Assembly: GCA_012932295.1 (NCBI GenBank)
Contig: JAAONU010000013.1
Coordinates: forward strand, 1,906,603 to 1,970,602
Direction: 5' to 3'
Source of the DNA: Cyclina sinensis
Taxonomy: Eukaryota > Mollusca > Bivalvia > Venerida > Veneridae
DNA: 64,000 nt
The position numbers and the translations under genes were made by a program. Within the stretch, counting starts at the first letter, position 1. Each line of letters starts with the position of its first letter. Below, in pieces: positions 46,301 through 55,790 of this stretch. Below the pieces are notes generated by a model, which was not told the DNA's origin, ran no database searches, and saw nothing but the letters and a program-made list of their open reading frames with translations.

Positions 46301-49300
46301 TTAGTCATTTCTTAAACTGTTTAAAAGGTTAGAGTAACATTAGTAATGCATTGATGTTTAACTGTTTGCCTTTAAAATTTAGCATTCAAATATTTTGTTA
46401 AGTTGTACACAACAATTTTACACTGGGTGTACATCCCCAATCGAATTATATTGACCCAATTCAACACCCGTTGATGGCTAAATGTGTTAATTGTGTATCG
46501 AGTGTCAACACAGGATTGAAAGTAGTAAAATGCGCTCTGATTGGTCAATGCTTTGAAGGTAGTATGTATTGATCGCCGTTTCCAAGTATAAGCTCCGCCC
46601 ATAACCGGAGCTGAGCAAGTTATTGACGTCGGCAGATGAAAGATTTTTCTTCTTCTTGATTTTAATAACGGGAATTTTTAATTAATACCGGGACAGCTGG
46701 AATTGATGTGGAATAACGGGACTTTCTTAAATCCCGCCGGGATATCACATGTATTGATGTGGGTGATGATAAGAAACTTATATTTGAAGTTTGAAGTAAA
46801 TCACTAAAGAAATAAAGAAGTTATAGTAAAATAATACAATTTTTAAGAAAAATTCTAAGTATAAATGGTAAATAATTCTGGAAATATGGTTGCTAGACTA
46901 ATTAATCATATATAAACCTTACCACATATGATTTGGGTGATGATAAGGTACATTTATCTAAGAATGCCAATTTGTTGCATAAAAACATGGTAAATAAACT
47001 GATTGCTTATTTTGTATTTTTCTTAAATAATTCGTAGGCATTGGTTCTGCCGAAACTGTTTTCACTTCAGAGATTTACTATGCCAATTACTCAATTCAGT
47101 GAAATTTTAATTGGCGTTAACTTAGGTGACTTTTGTTAAAAAGTAATAAATTAGTATCATAATTATCTGACAGGTTATTATTAAGCCTGCGGCATTTTTT
47201 TTTATGAAGGCAGATTAGTTCAATCATGAAACCAACCAAGTATAACCAGTCTTCAAAGATCAAACGACAATTAAAAGTAGCTTATCCAAACACAGATAAT
47301 GTCACCAGCTATTATGCAATCACATTATGATAATTGCATAGTTATAATTGCTGTCCTGTTAGCATTTGTAGCTCTGATAAGGACAAAGTACTTTATCACT
47401 TGGAAATTTTATTAGGAATTAAATGTCATTATTCTAGAGATTCGGAACTGAATTTTTAATCTTATTGAAATATATAAGTGCAAACGTCAAACTGAAAGAA
47501 GTAAGGTCTGTGTTTTTCCCCTAAGTGAAAAAATGTTTAACTTAGGATTAAAAGTAAAGAATGAAGTGAATGTAATAACAATCACGTACAATGATTTTTA
47601 TGCACCGGAACACTAGGTAAGTTCATCACAACTGGTTTTTTTTTTTTTTAACGTTTGTAAATCAACTTTAAACCTAAAAGAATTAATCAGATAAAAATGC
47701 GATACTGAAAAAAATGTTTCATGATTTAATTATATCCAGACTTTTAAATGTAACTCTTGTAATATTTTGTATAACAAAACCATTGACAACCAGCGTTAAT
47801 CTGGATGAAGCCAGACATAATTGTTATTACAATACCTCTTTTTAAATACTCGGCACGAGAACAGACTGTTAATTCTAAATTAATATGTGCAGTACCTTTC
47901 ATCTTCATTATACACAAATCTCAATCAAATAATAGGATGGCAGATCATGCACTTCAGGAAGATTGAAATTATACTATTGCCATTATCAGGGTAACAATGA
48001 CGTCACGAAATGAGAGTCACAGTTAATCTTGTTCCTGGCACCAACCATTAATCAAGAGTAAAGCCAAATTTTGACTGAATAAATAATTTTAAATGCATTT
48101 ACAGGCTAACAAAGTGCTTTTCATTTTGGAATATGAAATAACTTCACATGATAGTTAAAAATCTTTAATTGATTTTTTTTTACTTTAGATACCTTTTAAG
48201 GAAAATTCTAAGTTTAAAGGGGAGATAATTCTGGAAATATGGGGACTAGAGTTATGAACCTTACCACATATGATGTGGGTGATGATAAGGAACATATATT
48301 TGAAGTTTGAAGTAAATCCCTAAAGAAATAAAGTAGTTACAGTAAAAAATATTTTACTTCACAAAAACTTTAATCGGAAATCTGGATGTGGAAGCCAACT
48401 TCAGTTGAGCTAAATATGGGACATGACTTGATCGATTTTTTTTTATTTGTTAAGGATCAGTAGCAAAAAAAAAAGTTCAGTAGGATTAGCAGATACAGGT
48501 AATATTTTCTTGCTGGCTTAAGCAGTTTACAGTGAAACCATCCTTACCTTTTTCTGTACCACTATTAGATACAGGGCTACTGTTTTGTGTAGTAGGTGTT
48601 GACAACAGGGGCTGTATCACAAAACCTGAAGCCTTCTGTCCTACTCTCTTGCCATCTGCTGACACATCAGGCTCTGAAAATATAAAATATAAACTTCGCT
48701 GTGATAAAGAGTTAAATGAACATTTACCATGAAAAATAAAATGTATAACGAAAAAAAAATATTATTGCTCAGAAGTGGGTAAGGCAGGTATCAACTGAAG
48801 AATTCAGTTCTTACAACTAGAAATCTGCCTTGTGTATTCAAGTACTGCTATACTGAATTACATACAAGATGTTGGTCAACTGGAAGAGAAGAAATGCAAA
48901 GCTGAATGGAGTTTGGTTAAAAAGAAAACAAACAAGTGAACTGATCTGAAAAGAAAGTTTATTACCTAATGATTCATAAGACTGGTAGCCCAGATCAAGA
49001 CTTCTATCATCCAACTTTGACAGGATTGTATGTAACTTGGGTGTCTTGCCTGCTTCACATTCACACACCCGCCATACAATGAATACTCTTTGAGATGGCT
49101 TGCATCTACATGTTATGTCTGGTTCATCTATCTCACTATGTACCATCTCTTCTCCATGCAAACCTTTCAAACTGTCAAATGTAACATATCTGTGATCTGT
49201 TTCCTGCTGATCTCCTGAAACACTCTGCTTTATGCATGCAGTCCTAGCAGCATGGATTTTTCTATCAACCGGAATATTTACAGGAGCTGAACTTCTTTCA

Positions 49301-52300
49301 ATCTGACTGTTGCTTATCCCTCCTGGACTTTGATTTTTCACCCACTGATACATATTTTCACTCCAGTAATCTGATACATAGGTGCCCTCTGTATTTTCTG
49401 TATTATTCGTTTGGAAACCATTATAAGGTTTACTATGCTGTCTGTATTCAGCATTTGGAACAGGGTTCCTTTCCATTACCCTTTCACCGCTTTTTGACTC
49501 TACTTCACATCTTCTTTCAGCAAGCTTTCTATCCACTGAAAACTCAAAGTTGTCCATACGATTACAGCTTTCAATTTCTTCTTTGGCATTCTCGGCAGGA
49601 TAAGGATATTCACCATCCCATGCATTATAGGCACTCATCTGGTTAGAAAACTGCATATGCCTATAATAGTAATCCCAATAGTAGTTCATTTCATACTGTT
49701 TCTGTTCATACCATCTGCGGTATGTTTCATAGTTGTATGGATAGTTTGGGTGCCAAGGCCCAAACTGTCCTTCAGGGCTAATAACATCCTGCTCGTACCA
49801 ATACCTTGCATACTGTTCATAATTGTACCTTTCCATGCCAAGTTCAGTCTGATAAACATCTGTATCCAGTGTTCTTGCATCAAGTTCTATTTCTTCAACT
49901 GATTTTGCATAGCCTAAACTCTCACCACAAGATAACCTGTCTAGATCAATCTCCCCAATTTGACTCTCATCAAACAGCAAATCTGAGACATCTGCTTCGC
50001 TTGCTGTATTTCTATGACCTCTTGTAGCATAGTCTGAAGTTTCTGAACTACCTTTTTCATCCATACAACTTTGATCACCAACGCTTGTTGAAACTGTATC
50101 TCTATTTTCATTATCAATTTGTTTGAAATTTTTTGCAATATCTTTGGCATGTTCTTTCAGTAAAATTTCCTCTGGAATTTTACATACAATGCTTGATTTC
50201 ATATTGTTCTTCTCATTACAGTATCCATTTTCCTCACTTATTTCAAAAGTCCTGTTTCCAAAGTCTATCTTTTCCTGCCTTGACTGCTCATGTACCCTAT
50301 TCTCTTTGAGTTCTGCATCACTTTCAATGATTCTATCACTTTTACTCTTCACTAATTTGTAATCAGAAGTCACAAAAGTTTCAAAGGTCTCATTTGTTTC
50401 CTCACCATATTCAGTGACCTCTTCTGGCACAGGTGGCAAATATGGAACTTCTTGTTTTAATGAAACAGTGCACATTCCATGGTTCTTTTCTGGTTCAACT
50501 TTTCCAGCAGAAGTTTCATTGCTATCAGTAACTGAATTTATACAATCAATTTGCTTATCTGGTAAATGCAGGAACCAAGAAATAGTTGAAGAATCATTTT
50601 TTTCTCCTACTGTGTCATCTACTGTTGAAAAATATTCTGCACTCTCATTTTTGTCAAATTTATCCATATCTGTCTGTCTCTTTACACTTTCTAATAGACA
50701 GTCTGTGTGCTGTAAATCTAACTCTGTCTCGATGTTTTTTCTCATCTGTTGTTCCTCCGTTTTCATTTGGCTACCTTCTAATGTTATATCCTTACAGTCA
50801 TTCATATCACTATTTACACAGCATTCATTTTTCACATCATTTGTATCATACATCTCAAAAGACCAGTCCTCTGAAACAGGCACCATCCACTGACTCTGCC
50901 CTCTATTTCTGTTGTCTCTGTCCAATTTTCCACTTTTTCTGCATGGATTATCGTTTTTCCATTTATCAGGTGTTTTAACATTCAAATCAAATATAGACAC
51001 TTTTCTTCTTTCTTCTTGTTGAACACAACTTCCACCGTCATGACATCCACTGCCCTTAGAATCACCTGAATTCCTTGAATGACCCTGAGATACTACATAT
51101 GAATCATCTCTAAGTTCATTTTCATTTTTCCTGAACTTTTCATTTTCTTTTTCTGAAAAACGTGGCGGTTTTTCAAAGCCTCTAGGATAGCTTCTTTTGA
51201 ATGAGAGTGATTTACCAGTATAAACTGTGTAGTTTGTAGCAGCATTTCTTCTCCGTCCCATACTGCCGTCACACCCCTCAGAAGTACCAATGGTAGAATT
51301 AGTCTCTGCCAGCTGTTTCACTCTGGAATTAAATCCTTTCTCAGTATCTTTCTCATCCGCAGATAATGACCCCAAGCTAAAATACTTATCCCCTTCTTCA
51401 ACACCAGATGTTTTTTTCACTACTGATTTGACAAGGTTTTCCGCTCTTACTTTCTTTGGAGTACTATGCAAGGGTAGATCTTGTTCTTCTAGACTTCTGC
51501 CTTCATCTGCTGAAAAGTCCTCAAAATTTTGTTTGTCTTCAAGCGTCTCAGAGTCTACAACTTCTCTAAATGTCTCTGTTGCTACATCTGGACTACAACT
51601 ACTGGCAGACACCTGGTGGTTACAAGTGACGTAGCTCTTTAAACTTCTAACATCTGATCCTCCAAACTCTAATTCAGATTTCTTTGGTTCTGAGATCCCC
51701 TGAATGCCTTCAACTAACCTGATATTTTCTACATGATGTTCATGGCTATCTTGTTCAGAATTAACATTATCAATATTACATGAATGTTCTTCTATGCCAG
51801 ACACTTTATTCACATTGTCAACATCAGTTTGAGCATTTCTAAAGATGTTTGTTTTTTCACTATCCTTTTCTACTTCCTTGTCCCAATCTTCTTCAACATT
51901 TTGATTGTGAACATGTATACTTTTTATCTCATTTCTGGATTTTAATTCATGACTCACACTTTCAAAAACTTTATGACTACCTTTGAAAATGCTTTTACTT
52001 GATGTTAGACCCGCAAAATTATTATTCTTATTCTTTCTTCTAGTGTGTCCATTCTTTCTGTGACCTGCTTCAGGACTACATCTGCAAGATGGCCACGGTT
52101 TATTTTCTTTTTTTCTGCAAAGGTCTGCTTTCTTTTCTACCTTGAGTGTTTTTTCATCTTTTTTCTCCTGACTTCCTTCAATACAGACCTGAACATCTAT
52201 CTCATTACTTTTTTCACTTGGTGTGCAATGGTCTGTCTGCCCTCTAATCAGCTTTGTACCATTCTCTGACTCTGCCGATTGTTTTCCCAGATAACCAGCA

Positions 52301-52416
52301 CCCACTTTATCCAGCTGACCTAAGGTTCTGACTGACTGTCTGAATATACGTAAAATCCCTGGATTCTGGCTTTTACTGGATTTTTCTGAACTTGATAACT
52401 TGTGTGTGTGTGACAT
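31166..52416 (-). CDS. TATDN2: TATDN2: TatD-family metal-dependent nuclease with very long N-terminal region
   Basis: Exons in transcript order: 52416-48966, 48673-48548, 45103-44987, 42152-39831, 38960-38792, 36027-35898, 35314-35102, 31306-31166. They join in frame to 2222 codons plus TAG. The catalytic TatD barrel is residues ~1954-2222. Metal ligands are visible as YIDTHCHLD (H1958, H1960), ALGEIGLDY (E2054), VIHCR (H2091), HCHCFT (H2116) and LETDSPYF (D2168), with spacings like bacterial TatD. DSPYFIPRC and NPGLAVTVAKEIA match the C-terminus of vertebrate TATDN2, a nuclear-localised nuclease reported to act on RNA of R-loops. The N-terminal ~1950 residues are polar, Ser/Glu/Lys-rich and probably disordered, with a Tyr/Trp-rich patch and a Pro-rich patch. 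Vertebrate TATDN2 is ~760 aa, so this is far longer. The catalytic part is certain; membership of the first three exons rests on phase. Confidence 0.85.
31407..31800 (+). repeat. Two tandem units of ~150 bp
   Basis: 'aagtatgaaaaattacaaag' occurs at about 31434 and 31587. The region ends with 'atgccccggacaagcaaa'. It is intronic in TATDN2. Confidence 0.6.
31811..32715 (+). mobile_element. GGTCATGACAGCCC-start element with long units
   Basis: AACAAAAAAGAGGGTCATGA opens a diverged GGCC-type end, followed by roughly 300-bp units sharing 'tagctctagtggccacttt' and 'ggcttagcagtt'. Confidence 0.5.
32716..33618 (+). mobile_element. Tandem-repeat element ending GCTCTCC/GGAGAGC
   Basis: About six units of ~150 bp contain 'cactgcacttcctctcac'. 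They are followed by GACGGACAGATAGATGGAAG and a perfect hairpin, GCTCTCCCTTCGGAGAGC (33595-33612), with a CTTCG loop. Confidence 0.75.
33805..35066 (+). mobile_element. AACAAGAGCCTGCTGG element with G-rich block and ~160-bp units
   Basis: Opens with a palindrome (TGCTGGAAAAGACAGCA). 33850-34290 is low-complexity: 'aagtacctatgtatt' alternates with A-runs and G-runs. Then come ~160-bp units with 'aagaaatggca' at 34651, 34812 and 34972, GACGGACCGACGG, and a CGCCTTTTCTTCGAAAGGGCG hairpin (35041-35061). Confidence 0.7.
35102..35314 (-). CDS. TATDN2: TATDN2 exon 7: TatD domain
   Basis: Encodes KIHCHCFTNSYDHAKLW through LLLETDSPYFIPRC, with ligands His2116 and Asp2168. Acceptor TTGACAG, donor TGT|GTAAGA. 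Confidence 0.9.
35315..35897. other. TATDN2 intron 6
   Basis: Contains only a fragment of the GGCC-type 5' end ('gggccatgatggccctaaa' at about 35350). Confidence 0.6.
35898..36027 (-). CDS. TATDN2: TATDN2 exon 6: TatD domain
   Basis: Encodes QVFRRQLKIAIEMAKVLVIH and CRQAEEDCLEIMKE, with metal-ligand His2091. Acceptor TTTGTAG, donor GAG|GTAATA. It completes the split Thr codon and ends in phase 0. Confidence 0.9.
36496..37551. mobile_element. hAT-type element with perfect 8-bp duplication, carrying a nested SINE
   Basis: The ends CAGGGCTCCTAAAATTTT and (right, reverse complement) CAGGGCTCCTGAAAAACG form terminal inverted repeats of the hAT type. ATACATAT flanks both sides (36488-36495, 37552-37559). 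Without the SINE and its extra duplication the element is ~754 bp and non-coding. It lies in TATDN2 intron 5. Confidence 0.9.
36955..37245 (+). mobile_element. tRNA-derived SINE with 11-bp duplication
   Basis: TCAACTTTAAT flanks both sides (36944-36954 and 37246-37256). The head CGCTTAGCTCAATAGGTAGA and GAGCACTGGATTAGTAATCC, plus GTTTCGACCCC (B-box-like), resemble a tRNA with an AGT anticodon loop, but the T-arm and acceptor stems do not pair. The tail 'cggcgtttaaccccaaaac' + AAACAAA is typical of molluscan SINEs. Confidence 0.9.
37560..38791. other. Remainder of TATDN2 intron 5
   Basis: No repeat or gene recognised. 'tgaatcc/attcttgtgaa' phrases near 38005 and 38445 are inverted copies of each other, suggesting another old inverted-end element between them. 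Confidence 0.45.
38792..38960 (-). CDS. TATDN2: TATDN2 exon 5: TatD domain
   Basis: Encodes WIAMGCHPKMATEF and IALGEIGLDYSGT, including metal-ligand Glu2054. It ends in phase 2 at GGGAC|GTAAGT. Confidence 0.9.
38961..39830. other. TATDN2 intron 4
   Basis: 'catgctgacaactattct' occurs twice (about 39394 and 39548), a local duplication. Nothing else was recognised. Confidence 0.5.
39831..42152 (-). CDS. TATDN2: TATDN2 exon 4: linker and start of nuclease domain
   Basis: 774 codons. It begins GMKKVQGQHT; this ATG would be a natural start for a shorter isoform of ~990 aa, closer to vertebrate length. A Pro/aromatic patch (YSFPPPPLRQWPPPPVY) and basic stretches (KKKSKKKREKR) that could act as nuclear localisation signals precede the TatD start YIDTHCHLDFIF. 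Donor TCAG|GTAAGT, phase 1. Confidence 0.85.
42153..42790. other. Part of TATDN2 intron 3
   Basis: 'actccttaaagagttaaca' (near 42465) belongs to the same repeat family as 44310-44480. No gene was recognised. Confidence 0.5.
42791..43392 (-). pseudogene. Helentron/retroelement-type endonuclease fragment
   Basis: An open frame of ~200 codons shows an endonuclease/exonuclease/phosphatase (EEP) fold: KTDIIALQE (metal-site Glu), GGVGIFVHQ, VLSDFNAP (GDFN-like), LIDHIYVKN and a terminal YYSYHAIIY where SDHxx would be expected. TYYSYH followed by a stop soon after recalls the endonuclease at the end of Helentron-type Rep-helicase proteins; an AP endonuclease from a non-LTR retroelement is the alternative. 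A 28-base G run (43288-43315) makes a polyproline insert. No helicase or reverse transcriptase part is nearby, so this is a dead fragment, inside a TATDN2 intron on the same strand as the gene. Confidence 0.65.
43288..43315. repeat. 28-base G homopolymer
   Basis: Uninterrupted G run. Its exact length is likely to be uncertain, and with it the frame of the endonuclease fragment. Confidence 0.9.
43400..44060 (+). mobile_element. Tandem-repeat element, ~145-bp units
   Basis: 'tttttagctctggtggcc' recurs near 43446, 43570, 43714 and 43859, with 'aagccggacaaggttttt'. It closes with GCAGACGGAAGGACAGACGG but no clear hairpin. Same core family as 31811-32715. Confidence 0.6.
44110..44625 (+). repeat. 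Tandem repeat, ~150-bp units
   Basis: 'gactccttaaagagttatca' at about 44309 and 44477, with 'ataactctgtaaaaattta' in each unit. Confidence 0.65.
44987..45103 (-). CDS. TATDN2: TATDN2 exon 3
   Basis: Thirty-nine codons with a GRIKPPPGFERVEKTQRQKG motif, phase 1 on both sides. Acceptor ACATTCAG, donor ACAG|GTATGA. Confidence 0.65.
45104..48547. other. TATDN2 intron 2
   Basis: A 3.4-kb AT-rich intron. 45592-45700 opens AACAAGAGCTGTTAGGGG, a short element end. Diverged copies of one repeat ('gatgtgggtgatgataag', 'attctggaaatatgg') lie at 46740-46950 and 48180-48360. A GC-richer patch at 46560-46740 holds no coding frame. Confidence 0.5.
48548..48673 (-). CDS. TATDN2: TATDN2 exon 2
   Basis: Forty-two codons (EPDVSADGKRVGQKASGF...), phase 1 on both sides, so skippable. 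Acceptor ATTTTCAG, donor AAAG|GTAAGG. Confidence 0.65.
48966..52416 (-). CDS. TATDN2: TATDN2 exon 1 of CDS: 1150-residue low-complexity N-terminus
   Basis: A single 3451-base coding exon starting MSHTHKLSSSEKSSKSQ. An ATTTCAG acceptor at 52435 lies 18 bases before the ATG, so a non-coding 5' exon is expected. The sequence is rich in E, K, S, D and N. Near residues 880-970 lies a Tyr/Trp-dense patch (for example YEMNYYWDYYYRHMQ). The last ~60 residues (CKPSQRVFIVWRVCECE) look more ordered. Donor TTAG|GTAATA, phase 1. Confidence 0.75.
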
Positions 52417-52435
52417 GATCTGTCAAACATTTACC

Positions 52436-53068
52436 TGAAATGTATAAATTTCAAACAAGCATATGACTTTAACAATAAGGAGACTTGTGTGTGTTGACAT
52501 AACAAAGTCACTTATTCCAAATTCTAACCATATCAACTTTATTTCACATACTTCTTATTATGAAAAATTTTTATGCCTCCACTTAAAAAGTGAAAGGCAT
52601 ATACAGCACTGCTGTTGTCCATACGGGGTTCTATCACATTGTCCGATCAGAAACTGGGGCACATTTGGGCATAAGTTCTTGAAACTTTGAGTTATTTTGC
52701 ATCACCAGCAGATGACCCCTATTGATTTTGTAGTTACTAAAGTCAGTGGCCACAGATTCAATGGCTACTAGCATAAATTCAATTTCCAACCAGTAACTGG
52801 CATATGCTTGGACCTAGGTTCATGAAACTTTATGAGCAAGCTGATGACCACTATTGATTCCGAGGTAACTAGGTCAAAGGTCAAGATCAAAGTGAAAGCC
52901 AGTGTAAAATCCTTGTCGATTTAATAGCTGGGGAATACTAGGGCATGAAAAGCAGATGATCCCTAATGATTCTGAGGTTGGTAGGCTAAAGGTCAAGGTC
53001 AAAGTGATGGACTGTGCAAAAAAAGGAACCTAAATTAATGGAAGAGGTTCATGCAAGATGTCTATATA
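52436..53068. other. Upstream of TATDN2 coding region
   Basis: A 5' non-coding exon and promoter should lie in or beyond this stretch. From 52570 it is diverged repeat sequence ('gacccctattgattttg', 'aggtcaaaggtcaagatcaa'), in part an inverted, old TGACCT-family copy. Confidence 0.5.
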
Positions 53069-53897
53069 AACAAGATAGGTTTGTTAAACATTTATGCCCC
53101 CCTAGCGCCTTATCCCTAGAGGCAGCCATGAAGTTTTGAGGAGCTGGGACCAAGCGTTCTATAGTTATTGATTAGAAACCATTTTGCTATTCAAGAACAC
53201 TGTGACCATGGCCTTTGACATGGTGACCTGAAAAATTAAAGGGCTCATCTACAAGTCATGAACAACTTATATACAAAGTCTGAGGAACATGGGCCCAAGC
53301 ATTCTAAACTTATTCATCGGAAACCATTTTGCTTGTGACCTGTGACCCAATGACCAGAAAAACGATAGTTGTTATCTACTGATCATGACAAACCTACATA
53401 CTTAGTCTGACAAACCTGAGCCCAAGGATTCCCTATATATTCAGCAGAAACTGTTTTGCTTTTCAAGATTATTGTGACCTTGACCTTTGACCTAATAACA
53501 CTAAAAACTACAGGGGTCATCTAATTGTCATGACCAACCTACCTATGAAGTCTTGAGGAGCTTGGGGCAAGCCTTCTATAGTAATTGACCAGACACTATT
53601 TTGCAACACAAGGTCACTGTGACATTGACTTTTGTCCTGAAAAGCTATAGGGCTCATCTAATGGTCATGGCCAACCTATGTACCAAGATTGGGAAATCTG
53701 GGTCAAAGCATTCTATTGTTATTAATTGGAAATCATTTTGCTTTTCAAGGTCACTGTGACCTTGGCTTTTGACCCGGTAACACGTTACCTGAAAAACTAA
53801 AAGGGTCATCACTAGTCATGACCAACCTACAAACTAAGATTGAAGAATCTGGGACCAAGAGTTCCACAGTTATTGATTGAAAAGGTTTTGCTGTTCA

Positions 53898-53925
53898 AGG
53901 TCACTCTGACCTTGACCTTTGACCT
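53898..53925. promoter_or_regulatory. Exact IR3 + DR0 + DR1 nuclear-receptor site match (repeat-borne)
   Basis: AGGTCACTCTGACCT directly followed by TGACCTTTGACCT, the same arrangement as at 23566. It lies ~1.5 kb upstream of the TATDN2 start codon. Confidence 0.35.
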
Positions 53926-54864
53926 GGTGATGAAAAAAACTATTGGGGTCATTTTCTAGTCATGACCAACCTACGCACTAAGACTGAACAAACTTGGACC
54001 AGGGGTTCTAAAGTTATTATTTGGAAACTGTTTTGCTTTTCAAGGAAACTCTGACCTTGATTTTGACCTGGTGACGTGAAAATCTATAGGAGTCATCTAA
54101 CCAAGCCTTCTATAGTTATTGATCAGAAAGTGTTTTGCTTTTCAAGCTCACTGTGACCTTGACCTTTGATCTATTGACCTGAAAAACTACAGGCGTCATG
54201 TACTATTCATGATCAACCAATAAACTAAGTTTGAACAACCTGGAACCAAGGGTTCTATAGTTATTGATCGAAAACTGTTTTGCTCTTCAAGATCACTGTG
54301 ACCTTGACCTTTGAGGTGGCGATCTGAAAAACTATAGTGGTCACCTACTGGTCATGAAAAACCTACATACTAAGTTTATACAACCTGGGACCAAATGTTA
54401 GAACTGGAGTTATTGATATAATTGATACAATACCGTTTTGCCATTCAAGGTCACTGTGACTTTGACCTTTGCCCTGATGATGTAAAAAACCACTGGGGTC
54501 ATCTACTAGTCATGACCAACCTACATAATAAGTTTAAACAACCTGGGACCAAGGGTTCTATAGTTATTAATCAAGAACTGTTTTGCCCTTCAAGTTCACT
54601 GTGACCTTGATCTTTGACCTGGTAATCTGAAAAACTATAATGGTTATCTACTGATCATGACCAACCTATAAACTAAGATTGAACAATCTGGGACCAAGCC
54701 TTCTATAGTTATTGATCAGAAACCATTTTGCTATGTAAGATCACTGTGACTTTGACCTTTGACCTGGTGATCTGAAAACCCATGGTGGTCATTTACTGGT
54801 CATGACCAACCTACAAACCAAGTCTGAGGAAGGTGGGTCCAAGATATTGATCAGAACCCATAGT

Positions 54865-55714
54865 CAGGGGGTTTTTTTTACTAACAAATCGACACCAATA
54901 GTCGCTTCTTCCCCTTGCTTTTTTCCCCAAAAAAATTGTTTTTTCCCCTAAAAAATCATTTTTCCCTGCATCAAATTTAACATTTTCTGATGATTTTGGT
55001 AAAATAATATAACATTCTCTTTCATTAAATAGTAATTTATCTTCAAACATACGATTTATGGACGAGTATAATTTTATATTCGATCCAGAGCTAAATATAG
55101 CAAGTATTTTGCCTTTTTGTCCCAGCATTCCTCACTCCCTAAAAATAACATGTAGACGGGAACCAAATTCATTTGGGTTCTGATGTATACTATGACGAGA
55201 ACCATTCTTATTTCTTCATCCGGGGAAAATCCCAAAAAAATGTCTAACAACTGGAGAAAGTATAACAAAAAGATAAAACTTTCTGATGCAAAAAGAATAA
55301 AGCATATTGAATCTATTTTGGGAAAAAAGATAAATCTCCATCGGATCAAAACTCTGAGTCAGGGAGTTTTTACAGACAGAGGTGGATGAACAGGATGAAA
55401 CAGAAAGTACGATCAGCGCCGACAGCGGAAGCGTGTCAGTCAGTAATTGTACCGGTACTTGACCTGAACCTGAAAGTAACAAACTTGACAATCGCTGTTT
55501 CAGTTCAACAAAAAATACGAGGCCAGATACTCTTGGTTATAGTACAGTCTTTGAAATGATTGTTAATCTGTTTAAAGACAGAAAAGACAGAGACATGCCC
55601 CTGTACTTTTAAATTGTTCAAGAGTGATTATCTGTTTACAGTCAGAGTATTGAAAACTGCAGAAGATTGCAATTAAAAAAGTGATTTATTCCCTTTTCCT
55701 AAAAAAAACCCCTG
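54865..55714. mobile_element. CAGGGG-ended element inserted in the TGACCT-family repeat
   Basis: The left end CAGGGGGTTTTTTTT and right end AAAAAAAACCCCTG are inverted repeats. ATAGT flanks both sides (54860-54864, 55715-55719), and removing the insert restores the host repeat's expected sequence. The ends look hAT-like, but the 5-bp duplication is short for hAT. Short interior frames have no recognised domain. Confidence 0.75.
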
Positions 55715-55790
55715 ATAGTGTCAACCTACTGACTAACCAACATTTGCAAAACTATATACCCCCTCATCTTCGATGGGGGGCATAAAAATT

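Larger units (their letters stand above)
53069..55790 (+). mobile_element. TGACCT-family element, long copy with nested insertion
   Basis: Starts AACAAGATAGGTTTGTTAAA, then 'cgccttatccctagaggca'. About twelve diverged units of ~145-150 bp carry 'ggtcactgtgaccttgac'. It closes with 'caacatttgcaaaactata' and a CATCTTCGATGGGGGGCAT hairpin. An 850-bp foreign element interrupts it at 54865-55714. Confidence 0.8.

Noticed and set aside
54811..55491. Several 68-105-codon frames in the nested element
   Set aside because: They overlap on both strands, are AT-driven and show no domain; the element looks non-coding.
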